The position numbers were made by a program, and so were the translations under genes. A stretch of 49,060 bases of DNA. It comes from Bacillota bacterium. GTDB taxonomy: Bacteria > Bacillota > DTU030 > DUMP01. This document shows, piece after piece, positions 33,817 to 43,260 of the stretch (positions are counted from its first letter, which is position 1; each line of letters opens with the position of its first letter). The DNA is taken from positions 1-49,060 of the forward strand of contig DUNI01000189.1 in assembly GCA_012839445.1 (NCBI GenBank), written 5' to 3'. Under the pieces are notes generated by a model. That model saw only the letters and a list, made by a program, of their open reading frames with translations, was not told the origin of the DNA and made no database searches.

Positions 33817-34697
33817 ACTGCCGCCTCCTCTCGTGTTAGCAGAGGGAAGCCTAGCTTCTCACGTTTGTTTACGTAGGCATCAGCACATTCCCGTGCCAAG
33901 ACACGCACTCGTCCTATATAACCGGTGCGTTCAGTCACACTAATGGCACCGCGCGCATCTAAAAGATTAAACGTATGCGAACATTTGAGAATATAGTCAT
34001 AGGCCGGTAAAACCAGATCTTTGGCCAATAACTCGGTAGCAACGCGCTCATAAGTATCGAACAGCTTAAACAATGTTGCCGGATCAGAATCCTCGAAGTT
34101 GTAATAAGAATGTTCCACCTCAAACTGAAGGAAAATATCCCCATAGGTAATATCGTCCACCCAAACTACATCGTAGACATTATCCTTCTCCTGAATAAAC
34201 ATGGCAATACGTTCCAAGCCGTAGGTGATCTCTGACGAAACAGGGCGCGCATCATGGCCACCTACCTGCTGGAAATAAGTAAATTGGGTGATCTCCATAC
34301 CATCGAGCCAAACCTCCCAACCCAGGCCCCATGCACCTAGCGTTGGTGATTCCCAGTTATCCTCCACAAAACGGATATCGTGCTCTAGCGGGTCAATACC
34401 CAAAGACACCAGACTCTTAAGATACAGATCCTGAATGTTATCGGGAGAAGGCTTCATGATCACCTGGAACTGATGATGCTGATAGAGGCGGTTGGGGTTT
34501 TCGCCGTAGCGACCGTCATTAGGCCGTCGCGATGGCTCCACATAGGCTACATTCCAAGGTTCCGGGCCTAAGGCACGGAGAAAAGTAGCCGGATTCATGG
34601 TGCCTGCTCCTTTTTCCACATCGTATGGTTGTTGTAGTACACAACCTTGTCCTGCCCAAAATTCTTGTAGCTTAAGGATGATTTCTTGGAAATTCAC
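33813..34697 (-). CDS. glyQ: Glycyl-tRNA synthetase alpha subunit
   Basis: A 294-residue catalytic alpha subunit of the class II enzyme. Clear motifs are [70 protein letters not shown] and [22 protein letters not shown]. The start is GTG at 34697, following AAGGAGGGAAAACG. Expression should depend on uncharged tRNA-Gly through the T-box upstream. It overlaps glyS by 4 bp. Confidence 0.97.
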   Translation of the reverse strand: MNFQEIILKLQEFWAGQGCVLQQPYDVEKGAGTMNPATFLRALGPEPWNVAYVEPSRRPNDGRYGENPNRLYQHHQFQVIMKPSPDNIQDLYLKSLVSLGIDPLEHDIRFVEDNWESPTLGAWGLGWEVWLDGMEITQFTYFQQVGGHDARPVSSEITYGLERIAMFIQEKDNVYDVVWVDDITYGDIFLQFEVEHSYYNFEDSDPATLFKLFDTYERVATELLAKDLVLPAYDYILKCSHTFNLLDARGAISVTERTGYIGRVRVLARECADAYVNKREKLGFPLLTREEAAV

Positions 34698-34726
34698 CGT
34701 TTTCCCTCCTTGGTAGCTGTGTTGAC

Positions 34727-34930
34727 AAAAAAATAAATCTCGCCCTGAGTCAGGGACGAGACTTCTCCCGCGGTTCCACCCTGGTTGGCCACACTAACCG
34801 GCCCTCTTTCTTTTAGCTAATCACGCTACTCCGGGACCCCCAGTAACCGCCTTGCCTACGGGTTTACACCCTCCCCGCTCTCTAAAAGGTACCAGCGGCA
34901 CCGATTCCCTTCACTGTAGCCCACGCATAT
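34727..34930 (-). ncRNA. T-box leader of glyQS
   Basis: On the minus strand the T-box sequence AGGGTGGAACCGCGGGAG lies at 34782-34765. It is followed by an intrinsic terminator: TCTCG-(T)-CCCT, loop, AGGGCGAGA, then a T-rich run (34761-34727). The antiterminator can use the UGGA bulge in GGTGGAACC. Stem I occupies the 5' part (about 34925-34840); Gly-like triplets GGT and GGC are present but I could not fix the specifier by eye. In this family uncharged tRNA stabilises the antiterminator and turns on the synthetase genes. Confidence 0.93.
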
Positions 34931-34936
34931 ATAAAA

Positions 34937-34965
34937 ACTGTACCAGATCTGAAAAAGCCTGTCAA
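34937..34965 (-). promoter_or_regulatory. Promoter of the glyQS T-box transcript
   Basis: On the minus strand TTGACA (34965-34960), a 17-base spacer and TACAGT (34942-34937) preceded by TGG. The -35 overlaps the stop codon of recO, so glyQS transcription starts right at the end of the upstream gene. Confidence 0.7.
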
Positions 34966-35720
34966 CTTTTTCTCACTGTCTCCTGAACCAAAGCTAAAAA
35001 GGCAGCAGAATTAATATCCCGCCCTAACAGAGCTCTTATGCAACTTACAGTGATATTCTTAAGCTCACCTCGCATGTCTGAAGGAACACGCAGTTTCCGC
35101 GCTTGATCAAACGGTGTTCGAAGCAAATAATTAAGGGTAGCCAAGGTACCAGCTGTAACTGAAAAAGCATCAACATCATTCTGGCGACATGCAGCGCAAA
35201 GCGCACCCCCTCTTGATACGCTAAAAGCTGTGGCCTCACTTAGCGACTTGCCACAAATAACACACGCTTTCAGTTCCGGCAAATATCCCAACCTGGCCAG
35301 CAAACCTATTTCCACCGCCCGTAAAACCAATTCTAAATCGGCGTCTGCTTCCAAAGCCTGAAGCACTGCCAACAGGAACGGAAATAGATCTCCTTTAGGT
35401 TCTCCCTCTTCAGTAAAAACATCAAACAATTCCAGCACATAGGCCCCACCGGCAGCTTTTACCAAATCCTCTCGTAGCTGACGATGGGAATTCACAATAT
35501 CGCACTGGCTAATTGCATCCAGCCCTCGGTTTTCGAATACAAGATACTGGCCATGGGTACAAACCTCAGCCCCGGCCCGCAAACGGTTCCGGGGTCGCCG
35601 TGCTCCCCGAGCTACAGCCCGTACCTTACCGCGTTCTCGAGAATACAGCGTTATTATCTTATCTGCCTCGCCCAAATTGCGACTGCGGAGCACCACTGCC
35701 TCTAAATTATATAAAGACAA
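34962..35720 (-). CDS. recO: DNA repair protein RecO
   Basis: A 252-residue RecO, which works with RecR to load RecA onto SSB-coated DNA. The N-terminal OB fold is seen in LEAVVLRSRNLGEADKIITLYSRERGKVRAVARGARRPRNRL. The helical C-terminal part contains a zinc-finger-like CVICG ... ALCAAC. It lies 17 bases after era, in the era-recO order common to Firmicutes. Its end overlaps the glyQS promoter. Confidence 0.94.
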   Translation of the reverse strand: MSLYNLEAVVLRSRNLGEADKIITLYSRERGKVRAVARGARRPRNRLRAGAEVCTHGQYLVFENRGLDAISQCDIVNSHRQLREDLVKAAGGAYVLELFDVFTEEGEPKGDLFPFLLAVLQALEADADLELVLRAVEIGLLARLGYLPELKACVICGKSLSEATAFSVSRGGALCAACRQNDVDAFSVTAGTLATLNYLLRTPFDQARKLRVPSDMRGELKNITVSCIRALLGRDINSAAFLALVQETVRKS

Positions 35721-35737
35721 AGCCTGGACTCTCCTTA

Positions 35738-36634
35738 TTAACTATCGGTAAATCCTAACTCGTGCAGCGAACGTTCCCGGTCACGCCAGTCCTCCTTAAC
35801 TTTCACCCAAAGATCTAGGTACACTCGTTGTCCAAACAATTCCTCAATGCTGGCCCGGGCCTCTTGACCAATGGCTTTGAGCTGCCGTCCACCTCGTCCG
35901 ATAATGATTCGTTTCTGGGACTCCTTCTCCACTAAAACCGTAGCTCGGATATACAATAAATCCTTCCCTTCCCGTTCAGCCATCTCTTCTATCAAAACAG
36001 CTACCGCATGGGGTACTTCATCCCAAGTAAGTTCTAGCACCTGCTCTCGAATTAGCTCAGCCACTGTAAACCTTTCCGGCTGATCGGTAATGGTATCCTC
36101 CGGGTAAAATTGCGGTCCCTCAGGAAGATACTTGGTTATTACCTCTAACAAACGGGACACGTTATCCCCTTTTAAGGCAGAAATGGGAACTATTTCCGTA
36201 TAGTCTGCCAACCGGGAATAACTATCTAGGGCCAACACCGTTTGCGCTCGGTTTAACATGTCGATCTTATTTACCGCCAGTAACACCGGCACACCAACAC
36301 CCGAAAAACGAGATGCAATGTGCCTATCACCTTGCCCAATAGGCACCCTGCCGTCCACCACATGTAATGCCACATCAACCCCTCCCAAGGCCCCTTGAGC
36401 TACTTTGACCATGTATGAACCCAGGCGGGTTCTTGGCCGGTGAATACCGGGCGTATCAATGAAAATAATTTGTCGCTGTTCATCAGTATATATTCCCTGA
36501 ATGCGGTTTCGAGTCGTCTGGGGCTTATCGGTAACTATAGCTACCTTGTCCCCAACCAAGCTATTAAGAAGCGTGGACTTCCCTACATTAGGACGCCCTA
36601 ACAGGGCTACAAAACCACTTCGATACTTGCTCAT
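35738..36634 (-). CDS. era: GTPase Era
   Basis: A 298-residue GTPase that assists 30S ribosome maturation. G1 is GRPNVGKSTLLN, G2 DKPQTTRNRIQGI, G3 DTPGIH, G4 NKID and G5 in ISALKGDNV. The C-terminal KH domain, which binds the 3' end of 16S rRNA, has KRIIIGRGGRQLKAIGQEARASIEELFG followed by YLDLWVKVKEDWRD. It overlaps the cdd stop by 4 bp (ATGA). Confidence 0.97.
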   Translation of the reverse strand: MSKYRSGFVALLGRPNVGKSTLLNSLVGDKVAIVTDKPQTTRNRIQGIYTDEQRQIIFIDTPGIHRPRTRLGSYMVKVAQGALGGVDVALHVVDGRVPIGQGDRHIASRFSGVGVPVLLAVNKIDMLNRAQTVLALDSYSRLADYTEIVPISALKGDNVSRLLEVITKYLPEGPQFYPEDTITDQPERFTVAELIREQVLELTWDEVPHAVAVLIEEMAEREGKDLLYIRATVLVEKESQKRIIIGRGGRQLKAIGQEARASIEELFGQRVYLDLWVKVKEDWRDRERSLHELGFTDS

Positions 36635-37041
36635 GTGCTATCCTCCATCAGATGTGCCGGCCCAAAGGCCCGAGGCAACAATTGTTTTAGCGTAGTACTC
36701 TCTATGGATCCAGTGCTACCGGTTAAATACAAAATAAGGTCCGGTGCAAATTCATAAAGCACTTGGCGACAAGTACCACAAGGTGAAGCCATGTCGTCCC
36801 CTGAAGCTGCCACCGCCAACGCCACCAAGTCCTTCTCTCCTTCAGAAATAGCTTTAAACACTGCCACCCGTTCGGCACAAACCGTTGCACCATAGGCGGC
36901 ATTTTCAATATTACAGCCGGTAAAAATACGCCCGGTGGCCGTTCTTAGCGCTGCACCTACCTGGTAATTAGAGTAGGGAGCATAAGCCTGCTTTCGGGCC
37001 CTCCGAGCTGCCTCAACCAGTTGGGATTCCTGCTCTGTCAT
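36631..37041 (-). CDS. cdd: Cytidine deaminase
   Basis: A 136-residue zinc enzyme that deaminates cytidine and deoxycytidine. The motif FTGCNIENAAYGATVCAERVA contains the first zinc Cys and catalytic Glu, and SPCGTCRQVLYEF supplies the other two cysteines. YAPYSNYQVGAAL is the conserved N-terminal substrate loop. The frame is open to 37068, but ATG 37041 follows GGAGGGACAACG and gives the normal length. It is 17 bases after the DUF3048 gene and overlaps era by 4 bp. Confidence 0.96.
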   Translation of the reverse strand: MTEQESQLVEAARRARKQAYAPYSNYQVGAALRTATGRIFTGCNIENAAYGATVCAERVAVFKAISEGEKDLVALAVAASGDDMASPCGTCRQVLYEFAPDLILYLTGSTGSIESTTLKQLLPRAFGPAHLMEDST

Positions 37042-37058
37042 CGTTGTCCCTCCTGCTG

Positions 37059-38105
37059 CTACTCCCATACCACCTTTGTCGTGCGAGGCAATATCTCAAT
37101 CCAGCTTTGACCTCGTACAAGTCGAATACCCGCGCCGGTTTTATCCGTCCATTTAGTAGGCTCGGCACGGCTTTGTTTAGACCAGTTAAGTTCATAGGTG
37201 ATTTCCTGCTGAAACATACGTCCACTGCCTTGCCCAACCAACTTCATATCCAGACGACCTTCGTTATCTAGTACGCGAGTGCCGTCTACAAACTGCACCA
37301 ATACATTCTTAGCTACCAACTGTTTGCCGCTGGCTTCATCCTTCTGGGGCTTTCCGTTTACAAAGCGGGCATAGCCATCAGCAACATCATCCCACACATA
37401 TCCCACTGTATAATCAGGTGAAAAATGCAGCGTTACTTTTTTGCAGCCAGCACCTAAAGGCTGTTGTTGGCTATTTTCATCGTAGAAACTAAATTGTACC
37501 GGTGACGGCGCTCTCAACAAACCCCGACGCTCCAACTCAGCAAAAAGATGCTCGGTACTGGTATATACATTGTGTGGTTCTTTCTTAGTCCGTATCCGCC
37601 AATACACTTGAGGAAGATAAAACTCATTCAATGAAATTACTTTTAGTTTGCTGATATCTTGTTTGGCTTGCGGACTATAGCCACAATGTCCATAAGCAGC
37701 ATTAAACTCCAACACTTTATCCAGAAAATAATGGCGGGCGCTTCGTACCGATCCCACAGAGGTAGCATCCTGGTGCAAAAAGATCGGCATTAGCCGAGTA
37801 ATGCCACCTTCGGCTAGCATTTCAAAAACCAAACAAGCCTTATCTACACCTGAAGGCTCTGCCAGTCCGGGGATGTTACCAATCATCACAGCCAGTGGAC
37901 GTCGTTCTATCTTAGTTGCATCATCTACTGCAACCCCGTCTAACGGACAAAAGAATTGCTCCTTAACCTCTTCTCCCGCCGGTACCGGCTCTTCATCTTC
38001 AGGGTTCTGTTCAGAAGATCCCTTTAGATGACGGCAACCAACACTTAACGATAACACTAGCACCAGCATTAAGCTTAAAGCCAACCATTTCTTCTTCCGC
38101 TGCAC
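37059..38105 (-). CDS. DUF3048-family lipoprotein (YerB-like)
   Basis: A 348-residue secreted lipoprotein. The N-terminus MQRKKKWLALSL..LSLSVGC is a lipoprotein signal with a lipobox Cys near residue 24. The first domain has RRPLAVMIGNIPGLAEPSGVDKACLVFEMLAEGGITRLMPIF and VGSVRSARHYFLD, hallmarks of DUF3048; the C-terminal domain has VGYVWDD..GYARFVNGKP. The function of the family is unknown. It is followed 17 bases later by cdd and preceded by the DUF881 gene with 3 bases between, so the two envelope proteins are likely co-expressed. Their position between dgkA and cdd is not the common arrangement. Confidence 0.88.
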   Translation of the reverse strand: MQRKKKWLALSLMLVLVLSLSVGCRHLKGSSEQNPEDEEPVPAGEEVKEQFFCPLDGVAVDDATKIERRPLAVMIGNIPGLAEPSGVDKACLVFEMLAEGGITRLMPIFLHQDATSVGSVRSARHYFLDKVLEFNAAYGHCGYSPQAKQDISKLKVISLNEFYLPQVYWRIRTKKEPHNVYTSTEHLFAELERRGLLRAPSPVQFSFYDENSQQQPLGAGCKKVTLHFSPDYTVGYVWDDVADGYARFVNGKPQKDEASGKQLVAKNVLVQFVDGTRVLDNEGRLDMKLVGQGSGRMFQQEITYELNWSKQSRAEPTKWTDKTGAGIRLVRGQSWIEILPRTTKVVWE

Positions 38106-38108
38106 AGC

Positions 38109-39209
38109 CTACCCCCCTACTACGCTGCTTTCTTCATGTGCCGGCAAGGTGATGTCAGTTACCTGTTCAACTTCTAATCGAACTCCCGAAGCACTAAATT
38201 GAGCCCGTATCAGATCTAAGCTACTGTCTAGAACCTCCGGATCCCCTAAAGCGTATACAGTCACTGGGTTAACAGCGATGGGTTTTTGATTAACCAAAAT
38301 CACCGGTCCTGCACAACGAATCGACGAAGTTGTTACTATTCGCTGACCATTTACAGCAATACCGGTTGCACCGGCAGAAAACAATTCGTTGACAATGTCG
38401 CGCACATCATAATCGTGTACGATCTCACCCATGCCAACACTTCCTTGGGCATCGTATAAGCGAATAATTATTCCACTCCCACTATATGGAGCAAGGCCTG
38501 TTTTGGCTTTGACTTCTTGTAGTCGGGCCCGCAAAGCCTCAACTTCTTTTTCCGCATGTTTAAGTCTCTCTAGCACCGATGCAGGCGTAACCAAACTAGC
38601 CCGCCCGTCCACTACTTTTACTTCTACCACCTGTTCTAGTAAGGCCAAAGACTTGCTAGCCTTCATTTTGGCCTTGGTATCCGGCGACAATAATTTGGAA
38701 GGATCGTCAATCTCCAGCCCTTTTTCTTCACCCCTGGTAACTGTGATTGTTGCCTCCCCTAACATGCTAGCTAGACGAGGTTCCTGGCGAATAAATGACA
38801 ACACCTCTTCCCGGCGCACGTTCTCCTGTTCTCTTAAAATAACATCTTGGGTTTCGCGTCCATAGCGCAAAATGACTTGTGCTACTTGTTCCGGATTACT
38901 GGCCTGTTCCAACTCGAACTTAAATTTAGCCAATGCCGCTCGCACTGCCTGATTCTGCTCTACATTCAAATCTCGTGCTACGCGTTGACTATAGTCTACC
39001 AACAGATTGCCAGCGTTTTTAGCTATTTCCAAGGGCAAAGCTTTGTGAGGTAGTTTTAAATAACCAGTGAGCATTGCTAACACTAAAGAATTAACTATAA
39101 ATAATAATACTACCAAAGCTATAATAACCTTTTGTGTACGCGAAGAAAACTTCTCCCCAGTGCGCACCTGTTGTGCTTGTTGATCGGCCACCTTTAGCAC
39201 TTGGCGCAC
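38109..39209 (-). CDS. Membrane-anchored DUF881-domain protein with a long N-terminal region
   Basis: A 366-residue protein. Residues 1-27 are cytoplasmic and basic, followed by one transmembrane segment (about 28-50, VIIALVVLLFIVNSLVLAML). Residues 55-210 are helical and charged. A coiled-coil stretch (LERLKHAEKEVEALRARLQEV) leads to the C-terminal DUF881 domain: GSGIIIRLYD, HDYDVRDIVNELFSAGATGIAVNGQRIVTTSSIRCAGPVILVNQKPI and YALGDPEVLDSSL. DUF881 proteins are usually about 240 residues and often sit near division or cell-wall genes; here an extra ~120-residue domain is present and the neighbour is a DUF3048 lipoprotein. Function is unknown. Confidence 0.85.
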   Translation of the reverse strand: MRQVLKVADQQAQQVRTGEKFSSRTQKVIIALVVLLFIVNSLVLAMLTGYLKLPHKALPLEIAKNAGNLLVDYSQRVARDLNVEQNQAVRAALAKFKFELEQASNPEQVAQVILRYGRETQDVILREQENVRREEVLSFIRQEPRLASMLGEATITVTRGEEKGLEIDDPSKLLSPDTKAKMKASKSLALLEQVVEVKVVDGRASLVTPASVLERLKHAEKEVEALRARLQEVKAKTGLAPYSGSGIIIRLYDAQGSVGMGEIVHDYDVRDIVNELFSAGATGIAVNGQRIVTTSSIRCAGPVILVNQKPIAVNPVTVYALGDPEVLDSSLDLIRAQFSASGVRLEVEQVTDITLPAHEESSVVGG

Positions 39210-39283
39210 CCTCCCCTCTCAACACCGTTTTCTCTCTATTTAAACCTTACTTAAGTATGCCATAGGCCGAAGGTTTAAACAAG

Positions 39284-39655
39284 CTACCGGTCGGTTAAAA
39301 CAAATAGCAAAGGTGGTACAAACAAAAAAACACCCACCGCAACAGCTGCCAATGCTGCTACTAATACAGCAGCTGCAGCCACATCTTTAGCTCGTTTTGC
39401 CAAAGGATGGTAGCACGGGTTACATAGATCAATTACTGTTTCCACAGCAGTATTCATTAGTTCAGCCGTAATTACCATGGTTATTGTCAATACCAGCAAC
39501 GCTTGCTTTACCCAACTGAGTGCCAACACTTGCGCCAACATCAAGGCCATAATAGCAGCAAAAGTGTGACGACGAATATTGCCTTGAGTTTGCCAAGCCC
39601 AAATCAAGCCTGCCCAAGCAAACCGCAAGCTCTCACTAAAAGGGCGATGGGCCAT
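39284..39655 (-). CDS. dgkA: Diacylglycerol/undecaprenol kinase
   Basis: A small membrane kinase of about 123 residues with three to four hydrophobic segments. The signature VITAELMNTAVETVIDL matches the E..NTAIE..VDL motif of DgkA-type kinases. Gram-positive members (often called UdpK) phosphorylate undecaprenol. A GTG at 39664 overlaps ybeY, but ATG 39655 is preferred: AAGAGGT precedes it. It lies directly downstream of ybeY, the standard phoH-ybeY-dgkA order. Confidence 0.92.
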   Translation of the reverse strand: MAHRPFSESLRFAWAGLIWAWQTQGNIRRHTFAAIMALMLAQVLALSWVKQALLVLTITMVITAELMNTAVETVIDLCNPCYHPLAKRAKDVAAAAVLVAALAAVAVGVFLFVPPLLFVLTDR

Positions 39656-39656
39656 T

Positions 39657-40133
39657 TTAGACACCTCTTCCTCTACGACCCAAGCCTAAATCAGACAAGA
39701 CCGCTTCCTGTCTGATTTCCATTGTTTCTGCATCAGAACGTGTTTGATGATCATACCCCAGTAAATGCAAAATACCATGGGTTAATAAAAATGCCAACTC
39801 CCGCTCTACACTATGATCGTACTTTTCAGCTTGGATTTGCGCACGTGGAACTGAAATAACCACGTCTCCTAACAGTTCCGGCTGTCCTTCTGCCGGCAAC
39901 AAAATACGCTCTCCCTCACGCAATGCGAACGATAATACATCCGTAGGGGCATCAATCCCGCGCCATTTTTTATTAAGCTCGTGAATATGTGTATCGTTTG
40001 TCAGCAGTAGACTCACTTCAGCTCCAGTCATTCCTTCTTGGTCCAGCATTTCTTCCCCTACCTGCTGCAGCAATTCAAACCATTCCATACGTACATCTAA
40101 GTCTTCCGGAACAACAGCTGTAATAAGTGGCAT
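39657..40133 (-). CDS. ybeY: Endoribonuclease YbeY
   Basis: A 158-residue single-strand RNase involved in 16S rRNA 3' end maturation and ribosome quality control. The zinc motif HGILHLLGYDH is intact, and WRGIDAPTDVLSFAL is the conserved central segment. It lies between pgpH and dgkA, the usual Firmicute context. Confidence 0.95.
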   Translation of the reverse strand: MPLITAVVPEDLDVRMEWFELLQQVGEEMLDQEGMTGAEVSLLLTNDTHIHELNKKWRGIDAPTDVLSFALREGERILLPAEGQPELLGDVVISVPRAQIQAEKYDHSVERELAFLLTHGILHLLGYDHQTRSDAETMEIRQEAVLSDLGLGRRGRGV

Positions 40134-40167
40134 GTTGCAAGCTTCCTCTCTTCATCTTTACCTTTAG

Positions 40168-42264
40168 TTAGGACTCAGCAATGGCTTCCTCTTTATTATC
40201 CGGATACTGAACCCGACGGTGATAAATGCCAGTCAAAACCTTCGTAAAGGCTGCCGCTGTTTTATCCAAATCCCTGAGCGTTAAGTCGCTCTGATCCAAC
40301 TGCCCATCATTTAACCGGTCCTTTGTTATCTTCCTAATCACACCTTCTATTTTGCCGGGTGCAGGGTCAGTAAGGGATCGTACCGCCGCCTCTACAGCAT
40401 CAGCTAACATCACTAGCGCTGCCTCTTTAGTTTGGGGTATAGGACCATCGTAGCGGAAATTATCTTCCTGTATCGGATCTTCGGCAGCAGCAGTCGCCTG
40501 GTGATAAAAGTAAGAAACCAATGTGGTTCCGTGATGTTGCCTTAAGATATCAGTAATAGCAGGGGGTAACTTATACTCGCGAGCCAATTCCAGCCCTTCC
40601 TTGATATGCGAGGTGATAACAAGAGTCGATAAGCTGGGGCTCATTTTGTCATGTGGATTAGAAGCCATTATTTGGTTCTCAATAAAAAACTCAGGTCGTT
40701 TTATCTTGCCCACATCGTGATAATAGCTGGCAACCCTAACCAGCAATCCGTCGGCTCCAACCACATCTGCCGCTGCCTCAGCTAAATTACCCACCAAGAT
40801 ACTGTGATGATACGTCCCCGGCGTTTCAAACAACAACCGTTTAAGTAACGGATGATTGGGGTTGGCCAGTTCCAACAATCTCACCGGAGTGGTAATACCA
40901 AAAGCGGTTTCCACAAAAGGCAATAGGCCAATAGCCAACACCGCTGCTAAAAGACCGTTTAGTATGCCAGCTATACCGTCCACCATCAACGCCAGTGGCT
41001 TAGCTCCGGCAATAAGTCCTAGCGCCCAGGCCACGCAAAGATTGGCTCCACCTACAAATAATCCGGCGCGAGTCAGATCGCTGCGCTGACTTACCTTCTG
41101 CACTGCCAAAATGCCTGCCAGGCTTCCAGCTACAGCTTCAATAACAAAGCTGAGCTCCGAACCGGCCATAATGGCCGCCAAAAGAGCCAACTCTGCAGCT
41201 GTAAGTACAGCCAGTCGGCTATCTAACAATATCGCCACCAACAGTGGACCTGCTGCCACCGGAAAAAACTTAACTGCTACATCTACAGGTATCAGTAAGA
41301 ATATTCGCCCCAAGGCCAGCGTTCCTATTGTTATTAATGCCATTAATAACAATAGTTTATAGCTCTTTAAAACCTCCGGCGTCAAAAAGCGAAGATAAGC
41401 AATGGTAAGCGCCATCAGAAAAGCCACCACCAAGGCTACGCCCAGCACTGCCGTCCAATGGGTACGCTGCTGTAAAAGGCCAAGGGCCTTTAGCATCTCT
41501 AAATGCTCAGGCGTAACTGGATCGCCTTCACGGACAATCACTGTGTTTTGCCAAATCGTTTTCTCCACCGGGCGAATGCTATCGCGCGCCTCCTGCCGTC
41601 GCTGCTCTGTTGCTTCCTGGTTGTAAACCAGGTTGGGCTTCAACACAATTTCGGTAAGCGCATGCAATGCCTCTTTAAAGGCAGGAGAACCTTGTTCCGT
41701 CTCCACCTCTTGAGCCAATGAAGACTTAACCATGGGTAAATCGGCTTCGCGTATTCCCTTTTCCATAACAGAACACACCAATTCCATCGTCTTGGATTGG
41801 AGTACCATAAACTCGTCCTGGTCAAGATGAAGCAAAACCAACCTAGCTTCCGCGGGTAAATCCAGGTTTAGATCGGTCGCCAACTGCTCTTGTTTTTCTT
41901 CAACCGGTAAAGAAGAACTTCGTACCCTAGATACAATCTCAAAGGCCATCTCCAGACTTTCTAACGATCCCTGTAGAACACTTACATCTGGGTCAAAAAC
42001 CGCCTCCACCAGTCCGGCTGCATTAGCTCTAAGCTGCTCTGTCTTTTCTTCTTCTTCATATTTGACCGTCTTGGGAGCAATGATGTTGCGCGGTGCTGGC
42101 TGGCCCACAGAAAGTTGGATCCGCTGTGGTACCCACTGAAGACTAGCCAGCAAAGTAATCAAAAGGAAAGTAACGGCTGCTAGGGCTAAACGCCGCCCAA
42201 ATTCAGCGTTAACAAATGCAGGAGGCTCCGTTCCTGATTGATGCTGCAAGAAAGGCAGCTCCAT
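40168..42264 (-). CDS. pgpH: 7TM-HD family phosphohydrolase (PgpH-like, c-di-AMP phosphodiesterase)
   Basis: A 698-residue membrane protein. After a short cytoplasmic start and one transmembrane helix (about 27-45) comes an extracellular 7TMR-HDED-type domain (to about residue 265), then about seven membrane helices (270-470), and a cytoplasmic HD domain: YHHSILVGNLAEAAADVVGAD, SYYHDVGKIKRPEFF and the later HIKEG and HHGTTLVSYF. Family members degrade cyclic di-AMP. It lies between phoH and ybeY, 3 bases after phoH. Confidence 0.94.
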   Translation of the reverse strand: MELPFLQHQSGTEPPAFVNAEFGRRLALAAVTFLLITLLASLQWVPQRIQLSVGQPAPRNIIAPKTVKYEEEEKTEQLRANAAGLVEAVFDPDVSVLQGSLESLEMAFEIVSRVRSSSLPVEEKQEQLATDLNLDLPAEARLVLLHLDQDEFMVLQSKTMELVCSVMEKGIREADLPMVKSSLAQEVETEQGSPAFKEALHALTEIVLKPNLVYNQEATEQRRQEARDSIRPVEKTIWQNTVIVREGDPVTPEHLEMLKALGLLQQRTHWTAVLGVALVVAFLMALTIAYLRFLTPEVLKSYKLLLLMALITIGTLALGRIFLLIPVDVAVKFFPVAAGPLLVAILLDSRLAVLTAAELALLAAIMAGSELSFVIEAVAGSLAGILAVQKVSQRSDLTRAGLFVGGANLCVAWALGLIAGAKPLALMVDGIAGILNGLLAAVLAIGLLPFVETAFGITTPVRLLELANPNHPLLKRLLFETPGTYHHSILVGNLAEAAADVVGADGLLVRVASYYHDVGKIKRPEFFIENQIMASNPHDKMSPSLSTLVITSHIKEGLELAREYKLPPAITDILRQHHGTTLVSYFYHQATAAAEDPIQEDNFRYDGPIPQTKEAALVMLADAVEAAVRSLTDPAPGKIEGVIRKITKDRLNDGQLDQSDLTLRDLDKTAAAFTKVLTGIYHRRVQYPDNKEEAIAES

Positions 42265-42267
42265 GCT

Positions 42268-43260
42268 CTATTCCTCCTTGTTAGCAGCCGGACTTTTGTG
42301 TTCCTTCTCCCATTTCTCGTAAGCAGCAATTATTCGTTGTACCAATTCGTGTCGTACCACATCTTGGTGAGTAAAATACGCAAAGTCGATGCCCTTCACA
42401 TCTTGGAGTACGTGCTGTACCTCCTCCAGACCCGAAAAGCGACCCGGTGGTAAATCTATTTGCGTAATATCACCTGTGATTACAGCTTTGGAGCCGAAAC
42501 CTAGTCGGGTCAAAAACATCTTCATCTGTTCCGGCGTAGTGTTCTGAGCTTCGTCCAACAAGATAAAAGCGTCGTCCAATGTCCGGCCCCGCATATATGC
42601 CAGCGGAGCGATCTCAATAATACCCCTTTCCGCATACTTTTGATAAGTGTCCGTTCCTAAGAAATCATACAAGGCGTCGTAGAGTGGGCGTAAGTAAGGA
42701 TCTACCTTTTCCTGTAAGTCACCAGGCAAAAACCCTAGCTTTTCACCAGCCTCTACTGCTGGACGCGTAAGAACGATCCGACTGATGTCTCGGCTACGAA
42801 GGGCCTTTACCGCCATAGCCATGGCCAAATAGGTCTTGCCTGTCCCTGCCGGTCCAATGCTAAAAACAATATCGTGCTTGTTAATAGCTTCAATATATCG
42901 TTTCTGACCTATCGTCTTTGGTTTCACAGCTTTGCCACGATGAGTAACCAAGATGGTATCTTCCTCAGTAGGATCTAACGCCGTCCCCTGGCCTCGCTTA
43001 ATCATGCTGGCTGTAAACTGCACATCTTGGGGAGTAATCAAGTTCCCTTCCAGGGCCAATTTCTTCAACTGCTCCAATACTTGGGCAGCCTGTTCTACCG
43101 CAACTTTGTCGCCTAATATGGCAACCTCTGTCCCTCGCGGCACCAGCCGGATAGGAAACTGGCGTTCTAAACATCGTAAATTAGCATCGAATTGGCCGAA
43201 CAAGCGAAGTGCCTCGTCATTGTTGGCCACTGCTACTTTCTTCTCCAGTTGTTCCCCCAA
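42268..43260 (-). CDS. phoH: PhoH-like ATPase
   Basis: A PhoH/YbeZ-type ATPase of about 330 residues, thought to act with YbeY in RNA metabolism. The P-loop is GPAGTGKTYLAMA, Walker B FILLDEAQNTTPEQMKMFLTRLG, and there is an N-terminal KH-like part. The open frame starts at GTG 43278, but I chose TTG 43260: the sequence AAGGAGGT lies exactly seven bases before it, and inside the longer reading frame. Even so the gene overlaps the end of yqfD by 44 bp, a large overlap that ties the two together. Confidence 0.93.
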   Translation of the reverse strand: MGEQLEKKVAVANNDEALRLFGQFDANLRCLERQFPIRLVPRGTEVAILGDKVAVEQAAQVLEQLKKLALEGNLITPQDVQFTASMIKRGQGTALDPTEEDTILVTHRGKAVKPKTIGQKRYIEAINKHDIVFSIGPAGTGKTYLAMAMAVKALRSRDISRIVLTRPAVEAGEKLGFLPGDLQEKVDPYLRPLYDALYDFLGTDTYQKYAERGIIEIAPLAYMRGRTLDDAFILLDEAQNTTPEQMKMFLTRLGFGSKAVITGDITQIDLPPGRFSGLEEVQHVLQDVKGIDFAYFTHQDVVRHELVQRIIAAYEKWEKEHKSPAANKEE

